Made by a program: the position numbers and the translations under genes. The notes beneath the pieces were generated by a model that had not been told where the DNA came from, did not search any database, and saw only the letters and a program-made list of their open reading frames with translations. 64,000 bases of DNA from Kineococcus gynurae (GTDB lineage: Bacteria > Actinomycetota > Actinomycetes > Actinomycetales > Kineococcaceae), in NCBI RefSeq assembly GCF_050871315.1, contig NZ_JBJLRE010000004.1, one strand, 5' to 3'. Each line of letters begins with the position of its first letter. The stretch's first letter is position 1. Shown piece by piece: positions 15,414-24,425 of the stretch.

Positions 15414-16593
15414 GCGGTACGGGGCGCGCGCCCCGGAGACGGTCGGCCCCGCGGTCGGCGATGGTCGCCATCATCGCCGACCGCGGGGCCGTCGCCATGA
15501 TCTGCAGGTCTTCCCAGGGGGTGCTGGCCCCGTCGAGGAAACTCAACGTCCGCCGGATCGGGTTGCGCCGGAACAGGTTCACGAAGAACTCCGCCCCGTC
15601 CACCCGGCCGGTGACCAGAGCCTGCAGGACGAGGGAGTCCATCGCCAGGTGGCGGCGGCGGTGCGGCCGCGGGACGTCCAGCCGTCCACCGGAGCGCAGG
15701 TTCGCGACCACCGCGTCGGCCTGACGTTGCAGCACCGAGAACGCGTACCCCGTCGAGGGCCGGACCGCCCCGCCCGCCTGGCCCATCCGGACGACCCCGG
15801 GGACGGGGTGCGCCACCGGGTGCGCGTCGGTCATCGGGATCACGCCACGTTCCTCGGCGAGGACCTCGGCGTCGGCCACGCCGAAGAGCTCGAGGCAGAA
15901 ACCGAGTTTCTCCGCGTACCCGGCGTCGTCGAGCAGGTCGCGGGAGAACTCGGTGTACTCGACCAGGGCCTCCGTCGACGACGTCGGCAGCACGTAGGCG
16001 AAGGCCACCCCACCCGCGGGCTGCGGAACCCGGAAGTCCATCAACGTCGCCGTCGCCACGTCGAAGACGGGACGTCGGCTGCGCACCCGCCGGCCGAGGA
16101 AGTGCTGGCGCAGCAGCGTGCGCCCGCCGACCAGGGGGGCCGGCGACGTGTCCAGGACGGCATCGGCCAGGAGGGGTCCCTCCTCGGTCGTCACCCGGAC
16201 CCGCCCACCCTCGGCGCCCATCTCCCGGGCCGTCGCCTCGAGCACCCGCACCCCGGCCGCGGCGAGCCGTTCCCGGACGGCCCGGTCGACGTCGACCGAG
16301 TGCAGCATCCGGTAGCGCCAGTCGCCCAGGTCGAAGTCCAGCTCCTCCCCGTCCGGGGCGACGACCCGGACCCGGGCCCAGGACCGGGCGACGAGCGGTC
16401 CGAACGGCCCCGGCGGGCGCGGACCCCACGTGCACCAGGTGCGTTCCGGCACCGAGGCCGCCGATCCGGCCGGCGGCTGCAGGACCGCGAACGGGACCTC
16501 CCCGCCCGCGAGCCGCCAGGCGACGGAGGCCCCGGCCGCACCCAGACCCACCACGAGCAGGGACAGATCGGTCGGGGCCGGGGAGGAACTCAC
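15403..16593 (-). CDS. crtY: Lycopene cyclase (CrtY/CrtL family)
   Basis: A 396-residue FAD/NAD(P)-dependent cyclase that closes the ionone rings of lycopene. The dinucleotide-binding loop is LLVVGLGAAGASVAWRLA at the N-terminus. Family motifs follow: RTWCTWG, GDWRYRMLHSVDVDRAV, QHFLGRRVRS, MDFRVPQ, EYTEFSRD, IPMTDAHP, GQAGGAVRPSTGYAF and the terminal NPIRRTLSFLDGAST. The GTG at 16593 was chosen because the Rossmann motif begins 11 residues later, though no strong ribosome site is visible. In the same frame the reading frame stays open far upstream of that GTG through two other genes, which reflects GC bias rather than a fusion. No other carotenoid genes lie in the window. Confidence 0.87.
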   Translation of the reverse strand: MSSSPAPTDLSLLVVGLGAAGASVAWRLAGGEVPFAVLQPPAGSAASVPERTWCTWGPRPPGPFGPLVARSWARVRVVAPDGEELDFDLGDWRYRMLHSVDVDRAVRERLAAAGVRVLEATAREMGAEGGRVRVTTEEGPLLADAVLDTSPAPLVGGRTLLRQHFLGRRVRSRRPVFDVATATLMDFRVPQPAGGVAFAYVLPTSSTEALVEYTEFSRDLLDDAGYAEKLGFCLELFGVADAEVLAEERGVIPMTDAHPVAHPVPGVVRMGQAGGAVRPSTGYAFSVLQRQADAVVANLRSGGRLDVPRPHRRRHLAMDSLVLQALVTGRVDGAEFFVNLFRRNPIRRTLSFLDGASTPWEDLQIMATAPRSAMMATIADRGADRLRGARPVPLRS

Positions 16594-16677
16594 GCACGCA
16601 GTGTCTCGGCAGGGGCCCGGGGCCACCACTAGGGTCGCCTGGGCAAGGGTTCCCGGACGAGTCGGAAGGCCGAAGCG

Positions 16678-17124
16678 ATGTCCCTGATCAACGGTTTCAA
16701 GGACTTCATCCTGCGTGGCAACGTCATCGACCTCGCGGTCGCGGTCGTCATCGGCACCGCCTTCACCGCGTTGGTCAAGGCCATCGTGGACAACCTGGTC
16801 ACACCCATCCTGGCCGCCATCGGCGGTGCCCCCCAGCTGGGCGAGGCGTGGCAGATCCCGCTGCGCGGGGACGCGGCGATCGGGGTCGGGGGGATCGTCG
16901 ACGCGATCCTCAACTTCCTCATCATCGCCGCGGTCGTCTACTTCGTGATCGTGACCCCGATGAACCGGGTCCTCGCGATGCGCAAGCAGGGCAAGGTCGA
17001 CGAGCCGAAGGCGCCGGCCGAGGACGTCCTGCTGCTCACCGAGATCCGCGACCTGCTGGCCGCCCAGGCCCGGACCAGCACGCCCACCCAGGGCCCCGCG
17101 GGCACCACCCCGCCGCGGCCCTGA
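16678..17124 (+). CDS. mscL: Large-conductance mechanosensitive channel MscL
   Basis: A 148-residue pentameric channel that opens under membrane tension to release osmolytes. The N-terminal amphipathic helix and first transmembrane segment read GFKDFILRGNVIDLAVAVVIG, followed by FTALVKAIVDNLVTPI. The second segment is VDAILNFLIIAAVVYFVIV, then LLTEIRDLLAA, the conserved cytoplasmic helix. A Thr/Pro-rich tail follows. Length and order match the family. A universal stress protein gene begins 10 bp downstream, so the two may form a stress-related operon. Confidence 0.95.
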   Translation: MSLINGFKDFILRGNVIDLAVAVVIGTAFTALVKAIVDNLVTPILAAIGGAPQLGEAWQIPLRGDAAIGVGGIVDAILNFLIIAAVVYFVIVTPMNRVLAMRKQGKVDEPKAPAEDVLLLTEIRDLLAAQARTSTPTQGPAGTTPPRP

Positions 17125-17134
17125 CCCCCACCCC

Positions 17135-18013
17135 ATGAGCACGACCACCCGTCGCTCCCCGACCGTGGTCGCGGCCGTCGACTCCTCGGCGCAGTCGACG
17201 GAGGCGCTGCGGTGGGCGGCGCGGGAGGCGGTGGCCCGGGACGTCGGACTGCTGGTCGTCTCGGTCGCCCGGGTCCCGGTGCCCGCCGCGGGGACCGGAC
17301 TCGGTACCGACGGCCCCTTCGAGGAACTCAAGTCGCGTTCCCGGGCGATCGTGACCGCGGCCATGACGACCGCCCGCGAGGTGGCCCCCGGGGTCCGCGT
17401 CGAGGGGCTGCTCGCCGTCGGGACCCCGAGCAACGTGCTGCACCAGCTGTCCGAGGAGAACGACCTGCTGGTCTGCGGCAGCCGCGGGCACGGCGCCCTC
17501 ACCGGGCTCGTGCTCGGATCGGTGAGCACCTCGGTGGCCGCGCACGCGCGCTGCCCCGTGGTCGTGGTCCGTCCCGCCCGGTCGGGATCGTCCGAGGACG
17601 CGGTGACGGCGTTCACGGTGGCCACCCACGACCGGGTGGTCGTCGGGGTCGACGGGTCCGAGGCGGCGACCCGGGCCGTGATGTTCGCCGCGGCGCACGC
17701 CCGCCGGATCGGGCGCGGGCTCACCCTGCTGCACGCCCGCGGCGACCAGGCCCGGCCCGGGGCGCGGGCGGTCCCGGCCGAGGGCGTGCTGACCCCCGTC
17801 GCGACCATGCTGCGCTCGGCCGGGCTGGGCCTCGACGTGGACACCCTGGAGGTCGAGGGCCCCGCCGCGGCCAGCATGGTCGAGGCCTCGCACCAGGCCG
17901 CCCTCGTGGTCGTCGGGACCCGTGGTCGGGGGCCCTTCGTCTCGCGCCTGCTCGGCTCGGTGAGCCTCACGCTGCTCTCCTCGGCCACCGGACCGGTCGC
18001 CGTCGTGCACTGA
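17135..18013 (+). CDS. Tandem-domain universal stress protein
   Basis: A 292-residue protein with two UspA domains (about 8-147 and 166-291). Domain 1 begins TVVAAVDSSAQSTEALRWAAREA and ends with the ATP-binding pattern CGSRGHGALTGLVLGSVSTSVAAHARCPVVVV. Domain 2 repeats this as VVVGVDGSEAATRAVMFAA and GTRGRGPFVSRLLGSVSLTLLSSATGPVAVV. Both keep the G-2x-G-9x-G-S pattern of ATP-binding Usps. Tandem Usps are abundant in actinobacteria and linked to hypoxia, stationary phase and stress. It is likely co-transcribed with mscL. Confidence 0.92.
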   Translation: MSTTTRRSPTVVAAVDSSAQSTEALRWAAREAVARDVGLLVVSVARVPVPAAGTGLGTDGPFEELKSRSRAIVTAAMTTAREVAPGVRVEGLLAVGTPSNVLHQLSEENDLLVCGSRGHGALTGLVLGSVSTSVAAHARCPVVVVRPARSGSSEDAVTAFTVATHDRVVVGVDGSEAATRAVMFAAAHARRIGRGLTLLHARGDQARPGARAVPAEGVLTPVATMLRSAGLGLDVDTLEVEGPAAASMVEASHQAALVVVGTRGRGPFVSRLLGSVSLTLLSSATGPVAVVH

Positions 18014-18029
18014 GGTCCGAGGCCCTCGA

Positions 18030-20435
18030 TCAGGCCGGGGTCAGCGGACGGGTGGGACCTCCCGCACGTCGCGCGAACGGGATCCTGTCCGCCCGGGCCG
18101 TCGCCGGGGCGGTCCGGGTGGCGGCGTTCCCCCCGGGCTGCGCTGACAGCCAGGCGGCGAAATCCGTCGGGGGCAGCGGACGGGAGTGCAGGAAGCCCTG
18201 CGACTCGTCGGCCCCCAGCCGGGCCAGCACCCGCAGCGTGTCCGCATCCTCGACCCCCTCGGCCACGACCCGCAGGCCCAGGCGGTGCGAGAGCGCCACG
18301 GTCGCCGCGACGATCGCCGTCGTGCGGGGCTCGGCGAGCAGACGCCGGGTGAAGGCGCGGTCCAGCTTCAGCTCGGAGGCCGGCAGGTCGGTGAGGTAGG
18401 CCAGCGAGGAGTAGCCCGTCCCGTAGTCGTCGATGGACAGCTGCACCCCGCGGCTGGTCAGCCGCCGGGTGATCTCCAGCGCGGTGTCCGGGTCGGACAT
18501 CAGGGTGGTCTCGGTGACCTCCAGCACGAGCCGGCCCGGCACCAGGCCGCCGACCTCCAGCGCGTCCTCCACCGCGAGCAGCAGGTCCGGGTGGACCAGG
18601 GTCGAGGTCGAGAGGTTGACCGAGATGCGCAGCGGGACCCCGTCGCAGGACCAGCCCGCGGCCTCGGTCACCGCCCGCCGCAGCACGTGGAAGGACAGCT
18701 CGGCCATCAGGCCGTTGTCCTCGACCATGGTCAGGAAGTCCATCGGCGGCAGGATCCCGCGCTCGGGATGGCGCCACCGGACCAGCGCCTCGACGCCGAC
18801 GACCCGGGTCTCGCCGGCCGCGAGCTGCGGCTGGTAGAAGACGACCAGCTCCTCCTCCAGCCGGGTGGCGTCGGCGAACATCGCCGTCAGGTCGCCCAGC
18901 AGGACGGCCTGGTCGCGGGCCCGTTCGTCGGCCTCGGCGTCGTAGAGACCCACGCCCGCGGGGTCCCCCTTGGCCCGGGACAGGGCGGTGTCGGCGCGGC
19001 GCAGCAGGTCGCCCGGCCGCAGGTCCGGGGCGCCCACCTCGCGGTAGCCGTCCCCGGCGACCCCGATGCTGATGCCCACCGGGGCGAAGCGGTGGTCGGC
19101 CGCGAGGCGCGCCTCGACGACGTCGTGCAGGTGCCGGGCGACCTCGACGGCGGCGCCCTCGGCGCACCCGGGCAGCAGCACGGCGAACTCGTCCCCACCG
19201 AGGCGGGCGACCAGCGTCCCCGACGGCGCCGCCCCGACCAGGGTCGCGGCGACCTCCCGCAGGGCCTCGTCACCGGCGGCGTGCCCGAACCGGCCGTTGA
19301 CCGTCGCGAAACCGTCGAGGTCGGCGATGAGCAGGGCCACGTCGGACCCGGCCCGCCCGGTCGCCGCCTCCAGCTCCCGCAGCAGCGAACGACGGTTGGC
19401 CAACCCGGTCAGCTCGTCGGTCAGCGCCTGCTGGCGGGTCTCCGCCAACGAGGCGAGGTCGCGGACCAGCTGGACCCCGCGCCCGCTCACGCAGGCCGCC
19501 CCGACCAGGACGTACAGGACGGGCGCGACGATCCCGCCCGGGACGCCGAGGCCGAACAGGGGGGACAGCGCGGCGACCCCGAGCAGCAGGATCGCCAGCG
19601 CGAGCAGCCCCACGACGAACCAGGTCGAGGAGATGCGCGGCACCAGGTCGGGCAGCGGCCGCTCGGGGAGGGTGGCGACCACGGTCGTGAGCACCACCGG
19701 GATCGTCCAGAGCAGGACGAGGGTGCCCAGCCCGTGCCCGGTCAGCCCGAACCGGACGATGGCGAGGATGACCGGCGAGAAGCCGAGGCCGAGGCCCCAC
19801 AGCGACGCGCGGGCCAGCGGTCGGCTCACCGCGCCGATCACGAACAACGCGGCGACGGTGACGACCAGGGTCCCGGCCAGCAGCGCGGTCAGGTGCAGCC
19901 GCCACGCGGGCAGGCTGCGGTAGGTGTCCGGGGCCAGCAGCGCGAGCAGCAGCAGGGCGCTCGCGGTGGTGAGGATGAGCCCGCCGACGCCGTTGACGTA
20001 CTCGCCGGCGTCGTGCCGGCCGCGGCGGCGGTGCACCAGGGAGGCCCACGACGCACTCAGCGCCGGGACGAGCAGCACCAGCAGGGCGGCCCCCTCGGGC
20101 AGCCACGGGGTCCCGCCCAGGGCCGCCGTCAACCGACCACCGGCCTCGACGAGGGCTCCGACCCCCAGCAGGGCGACCGCGACGCTGAGCCAGCGCCACA
20201 TCAGCTCGTCCGCCGCGGGCCGGGCGGCCCGCAGGGACACGACGACCGCGCAGAAGCCGAACACGGCGACGCTCAACCCGAAGCCGATGACGGCCCCGAG
20301 CCGGCCCCCACCGGTGGAGAGGGGACCCATGGCCCCGGCCGCGAGCGCCACGGCGAGGCAGGCGGCCCGCGTGACGGGGTGGCCGAGGCGGTCGCCCCGT
20401 CGACCGGGAGCGAACCCCTCAGACGGTCGCGCCAT
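18030..20435 (-). CDS. Membrane GGDEF-EAL protein (c-di-GMP turnover), second of a pair
   Basis: An 801-residue protein with about 8-10 transmembrane helices (roughly 20-325), a GGDEF domain (about 335-500) and an EAL domain (about 515-770). ARLGGDEFAVLL is intact, so cyclase activity is possible. The EAL half keeps EALVRW, RISVNLS, LVLEVTET, LSIDDYGTGYSSL, ELKLD and VVAEGVE, all residues expected for phosphodiesterase activity. Its ATG lies inside the 3' end of the upstream paralogue (17-bp overlap), with GGAGGTGACC before it. The membrane region resembles no known sensor domain. Which activity dominates cannot be read. Confidence 0.9.
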   Translation of the reverse strand: MARPSEGFAPGRRGDRLGHPVTRAACLAVALAAGAMGPLSTGGGRLGAVIGFGLSVAVFGFCAVVVSLRAARPAADELMWRWLSVAVALLGVGALVEAGGRLTAALGGTPWLPEGAALLVLLVPALSASWASLVHRRRGRHDAGEYVNGVGGLILTTASALLLLALLAPDTYRSLPAWRLHLTALLAGTLVVTVAALFVIGAVSRPLARASLWGLGLGFSPVILAIVRFGLTGHGLGTLVLLWTIPVVLTTVVATLPERPLPDLVPRISSTWFVVGLLALAILLLGVAALSPLFGLGVPGGIVAPVLYVLVGAACVSGRGVQLVRDLASLAETRQQALTDELTGLANRRSLLRELEAATGRAGSDVALLIADLDGFATVNGRFGHAAGDEALREVAATLVGAAPSGTLVARLGGDEFAVLLPGCAEGAAVEVARHLHDVVEARLAADHRFAPVGISIGVAGDGYREVGAPDLRPGDLLRRADTALSRAKGDPAGVGLYDAEADERARDQAVLLGDLTAMFADATRLEEELVVFYQPQLAAGETRVVGVEALVRWRHPERGILPPMDFLTMVEDNGLMAELSFHVLRRAVTEAAGWSCDGVPLRISVNLSTSTLVHPDLLLAVEDALEVGGLVPGRLVLEVTETTLMSDPDTALEITRRLTSRGVQLSIDDYGTGYSSLAYLTDLPASELKLDRAFTRRLLAEPRTTAIVAATVALSHRLGLRVVAEGVEDADTLRVLARLGADESQGFLHSRPLPPTDFAAWLSAQPGGNAATRTAPATARADRIPFARRAGGPTRPLTPA

Positions 20436-22752
20436 CCTCGGTCACCTCCTCGCGTCGGGCGTCGTCCTCGCGCCGGGCCAACCAGGCCGCGAGCTCGGCG
20501 GCGGGCAGCGGACGGGAGTGCAGGTAGCCCTGCGACTCGTCGGCGCCGAGGCGGCCGAGCAGGGCCAGGGTGGCCGGGTCCTCGACGCCCTCGGCCACCA
20601 CGCGCAGGCCCAGCCGGTGGGCCAGGGCGACCGTGGCCGCGACGATGGCCGCGGTGCGGGGCTCGTCGCGCACGCGCCGGGTGAAGGCCTGGTCGAGCTT
20701 GAGCTCGGAGGCCGGCAGGTCCGTCAGGTAGGACAACGACGAGTAGCCGGTGCCGTAGTCGTCGATGGAGAGCTGCACGCCCCGCTCGGTGAGGACCCGG
20801 GTCAGTTCCAGCGCGCGGTCGGGGTCGGACATCAGGGTGGTCTCGGTGACCTCGAGGACGAGGCGCCCCACCTCCAGCCGGCTCATCGCGAGCGCCGCCT
20901 CGACGAACGTCAGCAGGTGCGGGTGCGCGAGCGTGCTCGCGGACAGGTTGACCGAGATGCGCAGCCGGCGGCCCGCCTCGCCCCACGAGCGCGCCTCGAT
21001 CGAGGCCCGGCGCAGGACGTAGAAGGTCAGGTCGGCCATCAGACCGTGCTCCTCGACGACCGGCAGGAAGTCCAGCGGCGGGATGAGGCCGAGGTCGGGG
21101 TGCTGCCAGCGCACCAGCGCCTCGACGCCGACGACCCGGCCGGTGCCCGCCTCGAGCTGCGGCTGGTAGTGCACGACGAGCTCGGACTCGAGGCGTTCGG
21201 GGGCGTTGAACAGGTCGGTGAGGTCGGCGAGGAGGCGGGCCTTGACGCGGGCGTCGGCGTCGATGACCTCGTCGTAGAGCGAGACCCCGCCACCGGCGGT
21301 CTTGGCCGCGTACATGGCCGCGTCGGCGCGCCGCAGCAGGTCACCGGGTTCCAGGGCCCCCTCGACCGGCAGGGCGACCCCGATGCTCAGCCCGAGCTCG
21401 GTCAGGCGCGGGTCGTCCTGCAGCGCCGCGCGCACGTCGACGAAGAGCCGGTGGGCGAGGGCCTGCGGGTCCGACCACGTGGCCGGCAGCAGCACCGCGA
21501 ACTCGTCACCCCCGATGCGGGCCAGCAGGGATCCCGCGGGCAGGTTCTCCGCCAGCGCGCCGCTGACGCAGCGCAGGGCGAGGTCACCGACCTCGTGGCC
21601 GTAGCGGTCGTTGACGTCCTTGAAGCGGTCGAGGTCGACGCAGAGCAGGGCCGACCCGGCGGCCGTCGGCGTGGCCAGGCGGCGCAGCAGGCTGCGCCGG
21701 TTGCCGACGCCGGTCAGCTCGTCGGTCAGGGCCAGTTCGGTGGTGGCTGCCAGGTGCTGGAGGCTGCCGACCAGGTCGCGGCTGCGGACGAGGACCAGCA
21801 GGACGGCGGCGCACAGCGCGGCCGACGCCGGCGGGTCCGGCAGCACGCCGAAGGCCTGGGCGGTCAGCAGGACGACCGCGACGGTGACGATCGCGAAGCA
21901 GGTGAGGACGGTCGCCCGCCCGGAGAGCACCGGGAAGAGGACGGCCTCGTCGCGGCGCCGGTCGGCCCCGGTCGCGCGGACGACCAGGGTGCTCGCGATC
22001 GCCACCAGGGCGAGGGGGACGGCCGAGACCGTGCCGGTCCCCGGGGCGAGGAGCACCAGCACCGAGGGCAGCCACCAGGCGAGGGTGGCCACCCAGGCGC
22101 CGGGGGAGCGCAACCGCCGACCCGCGTGCAGCAGCAGCATCCGCAGGCCCAGGGCGGCGAGGAGCAGCGCCACCCCCGGGATGCGGACGTGGTCGACGAC
22201 CGGGGAGGGGGCGGCCCCACCCGGGAGATCCAGCAGGACGAGGACGGCGGTCGCCAGCAGGAACCCGGCGGCGACCGTGGCCCACTCCTTGCCACGCCCG
22301 CGCCGTCCGCGCAGGAGGGCGACCAGGGTGCAGACGGTGGCCGGTCCCGCGGCCAGGAAGGACCCGGTCCCGGGATCGGGCAGCGACCCGGCGGCGGGGA
22401 TGAGCAGACGCAGGGCCCACAGGACGACGTCGACGCCGGCCCCGAGGGCCATGACGAGGTGGGCCTGCGCCAACCGGCGGTAGGCCAGGGCCGTCGTCTC
22501 GGACCCGCGCAGCCGGGACTGCCGGCGGGTCGACCAGAGCAGCAGCAGCAGCGCCGTGACCGCGACCAGGAGACCGAGGAGGTCACCGACCCGTCCCCCG
22601 GTGGGACCGGGCAGATGAGGCAGCGCGGCCACCCCCAGGACGGCGAGCAGCAGCGGCGCCGGCACCCGGGGGGTGCGGGCCGGCTCGAGGCTCGCGCTGC
22701 GCATGTCTGACAGATCGGCCGCGGGGTGGGGTCGGTGTAGCCGATCACCCAC
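20419..22752 (-). CDS. Membrane GGDEF-EAL protein (c-di-GMP turnover), first of a pair
   Basis: A 777-residue paralogue of the next gene with the same plan: about 9-10 membrane helices (30-330), GGDEF (about 335-500) and EAL (about 515-765). GGDEF is intact (ARIGGDEFAVLL), and LDRFKDVNDRYGHEVGD is more canonical than in its neighbour. EALVRWQHP, SVNLS, VLEVTET, IDDYGTGYSSL, LKLDQ and VAEGVED are all present. The two EAL domains are very similar while the membrane halves are not, suggesting duplication followed by divergence of the sensor. The GTG at 22752 is used here; an ATG at 22704 is the alternative, and neither has a strong ribosome site. Confidence 0.88.
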   Translation of the reverse strand: MGDRLHRPHPAADLSDMRSASLEPARTPRVPAPLLLAVLGVAALPHLPGPTGGRVGDLLGLLVAVTALLLLLWSTRRQSRLRGSETTALAYRRLAQAHLVMALGAGVDVVLWALRLLIPAAGSLPDPGTGSFLAAGPATVCTLVALLRGRRGRGKEWATVAAGFLLATAVLVLLDLPGGAAPSPVVDHVRIPGVALLLAALGLRMLLLHAGRRLRSPGAWVATLAWWLPSVLVLLAPGTGTVSAVPLALVAIASTLVVRATGADRRRDEAVLFPVLSGRATVLTCFAIVTVAVVLLTAQAFGVLPDPPASAALCAAVLLVLVRSRDLVGSLQHLAATTELALTDELTGVGNRRSLLRRLATPTAAGSALLCVDLDRFKDVNDRYGHEVGDLALRCVSGALAENLPAGSLLARIGGDEFAVLLPATWSDPQALAHRLFVDVRAALQDDPRLTELGLSIGVALPVEGALEPGDLLRRADAAMYAAKTAGGGVSLYDEVIDADARVKARLLADLTDLFNAPERLESELVVHYQPQLEAGTGRVVGVEALVRWQHPDLGLIPPLDFLPVVEEHGLMADLTFYVLRRASIEARSWGEAGRRLRISVNLSASTLAHPHLLTFVEAALAMSRLEVGRLVLEVTETTLMSDPDRALELTRVLTERGVQLSIDDYGTGYSSLSYLTDLPASELKLDQAFTRRVRDEPRTAAIVAATVALAHRLGLRVVAEGVEDPATLALLGRLGADESQGYLHSRPLPAAELAAWLARREDDARREEVTEDGATV

Positions 22753-22775
22753 CCCGGAACCGGTGTTTCCCCCGG

Positions 22776-24425
22776 TCAGAGCACTCGCAGGCCCCTCGTC
22801 CGGCTCAGTACCGCCACCAGATCGACCATCCGGGGGACCGCGACGTCACCGCCGCCGGGGTCGGCCCACGACCCGGTCGGGCCGGCGAGCTCGGCGGCGA
22901 GCAGGGGACAGAGCTCGGCCAGGGTCCGCCGTCCGTCCAGGAGCCCGCGGTCCACGGCGAGGAGCAGGGCCCGCCCCACCCCGAGGACCTGCGCGGCGTC
23001 GGTGAGCTGTCGGACGCTCCGTACGTCGACGTCGGTCTCCCCCAGCCGCAGGGTGTCCGTGCCCCGGGCGGCCAGCTTGACCCGGTCCCCGGCCGGTCGC
23101 ACCGAGGTCGGGTCGGGCACCCGCGGTCGCGGCGGGCGGGGGGACCCCGCCTCCACGCGACGGCCGGTGGCGAGGGCGGCGACCTCCCGGGCCCGCCCGG
23201 TGACGTCGGAGCACACGTAGTCCTGCAGCAGCAGGACCCGGTCGGCTACGTCCAGGAAGTCCCCGGAGGCGCCGACGACCAGCACCGTCGAGACGCCGTG
23301 CTCGCGGTGCATCGGGCGCACGAGGTCGACGAGGGGGTTGAGGGGTTCGGCCGCCTTTTCCACCAGCCGCTGCATCCGCGCGTCGCGGACCATGAGGTTG
23401 GTCGCGGCCGTGTCCTCGTCGATGAGCAGCAGGGGGCTGCCGACCTCCCAGGCCTCGGCCACCGCGGCGGCCTGGCTGGTGGAGCCCGAGGCGTCGGCGG
23501 TGCTGAACCGGGAGGGGTCCAGGCCCCCGGGCAGCCCCGACACGTACGTCGACACGTCGACCGCGGTGACCGCGCGTCCGTCCTCGGCCCGCACCGCCAC
23601 CGCCGCCGGCCGGGTCACCACGAGCTCGCGGCCGTCACCGGGGACGTGGTCGTAGACCCCCAGCTCAAGGGCCCGCAGGAGGGTCGACTTGCCGTGGAAC
23701 CCGCCGCCGACGACGACGGTGACCCCTTCGGGGACGCCCATCCCGCTCACCGGGCCCCGCCGGGGCAGCTCCACCGTCACCCGCAACGACTCCGGTGAGC
23801 GGAACGGCACCGCGCGCTCGGCCGGACGGTCGTCGACACCGCTGCGGCGGGGCAGGACCGCGCCGTCGGCGACGAAGGCGACCAGTCCCAGGCCGGGCAA
23901 CGCCCGCCGGAGGTGGGCCGCGTCCTCCACGGTGTCGAGGAAGCGGGTGAGCGCGTCCGGGTCGAGCACCGGGGCCCGCAGGCAGGTGCGGGCCAGCTCG
24001 GGCAGGCGGTGCAGCAGGTCGCGCCGCACGGCCCGGGCGTCGACGCGACGACGCGGCCCGGGGAAGGAGTAGCCGAAGCGGAGGACGACCGCCCCGTCCG
24101 GCCCCACCTCGGCGCTGCTACGGGTCAGGACCTCCTGACCCCCGGCGTCGATGCGGAAGGGACCCCCGGTCGCAGCGGCCGTCCGCGCCAGCAGCGAGGC
24201 CAGGGCCCGGGCCCGGTCGGGATGGGCCGCGTCGGCCGGGTCGAGGGCCGCGGTGGGCGGGTCGACGTGCAGCTCCAGCCGGCTGGGCGGGGCGAAGGGG
24301 TCGGGCTGGACCCGGGCGACGACCAGCTCGACCCCCGGGCCCAGGGGGCTGCGACCACGGAGCTGGGCAAGCCGGGCGTAGGGGGCGCCGTCGAGGCCGT
24401 CGAGGATGCGGGCGAGGTCAGGCAC
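22776..24425 (-). CDS. ABC-class P-loop ATPase, COG3044 / ABC_ATPase family
   Basis: A 549-residue predicted ATPase of unknown role. The N-terminal part matches the family opening (LARILDGLDGAPYARLAQLRG, then VQPDPFAPPSRLEL). A Walker A-like GGGFHGKSTLL lies near residue 240, and LLLIDEDTAATNLMVRD near 330 supplies Walker B, followed by the family-typical HGVSTVLVVGASGDFLDVADRVLLLQDY. Members are cytoplasmic and some link to nucleic acid metabolism, but no reaction is established. A GTG at 24464 could add 13 residues. I chose 24425, which overlaps the upstream stop by 8 bp and aligns with the family start. It is translationally coupled to the NmrA-like gene. Confidence 0.82.
   Translation of the reverse strand: MPDLARILDGLDGAPYARLAQLRGRSPLGPGVELVVARVQPDPFAPPSRLELHVDPPTAALDPADAAHPDRARALASLLARTAAATGGPFRIDAGGQEVLTRSSAEVGPDGAVVLRFGYSFPGPRRRVDARAVRRDLLHRLPELARTCLRAPVLDPDALTRFLDTVEDAAHLRRALPGLGLVAFVADGAVLPRRSGVDDRPAERAVPFRSPESLRVTVELPRRGPVSGMGVPEGVTVVVGGGFHGKSTLLRALELGVYDHVPGDGRELVVTRPAAVAVRAEDGRAVTAVDVSTYVSGLPGGLDPSRFSTADASGSTSQAAAVAEAWEVGSPLLLIDEDTAATNLMVRDARMQRLVEKAAEPLNPLVDLVRPMHREHGVSTVLVVGASGDFLDVADRVLLLQDYVCSDVTGRAREVAALATGRRVEAGSPRPPRPRVPDPTSVRPAGDRVKLAARGTDTLRLGETDVDVRSVRQLTDAAQVLGVGRALLLAVDRGLLDGRRTLAELCPLLAAELAGPTGSWADPGGGDVAVPRMVDLVAVLSRTRGLRVL

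Noticed and set aside
15403..19167. A 1254-codon minus-strand frame running from lycopene cyclase through mscL and usp
   Set aside because: Only the last 396 codons show a protein family; the rest is antisense to mscL and the stress protein and lacks motifs.
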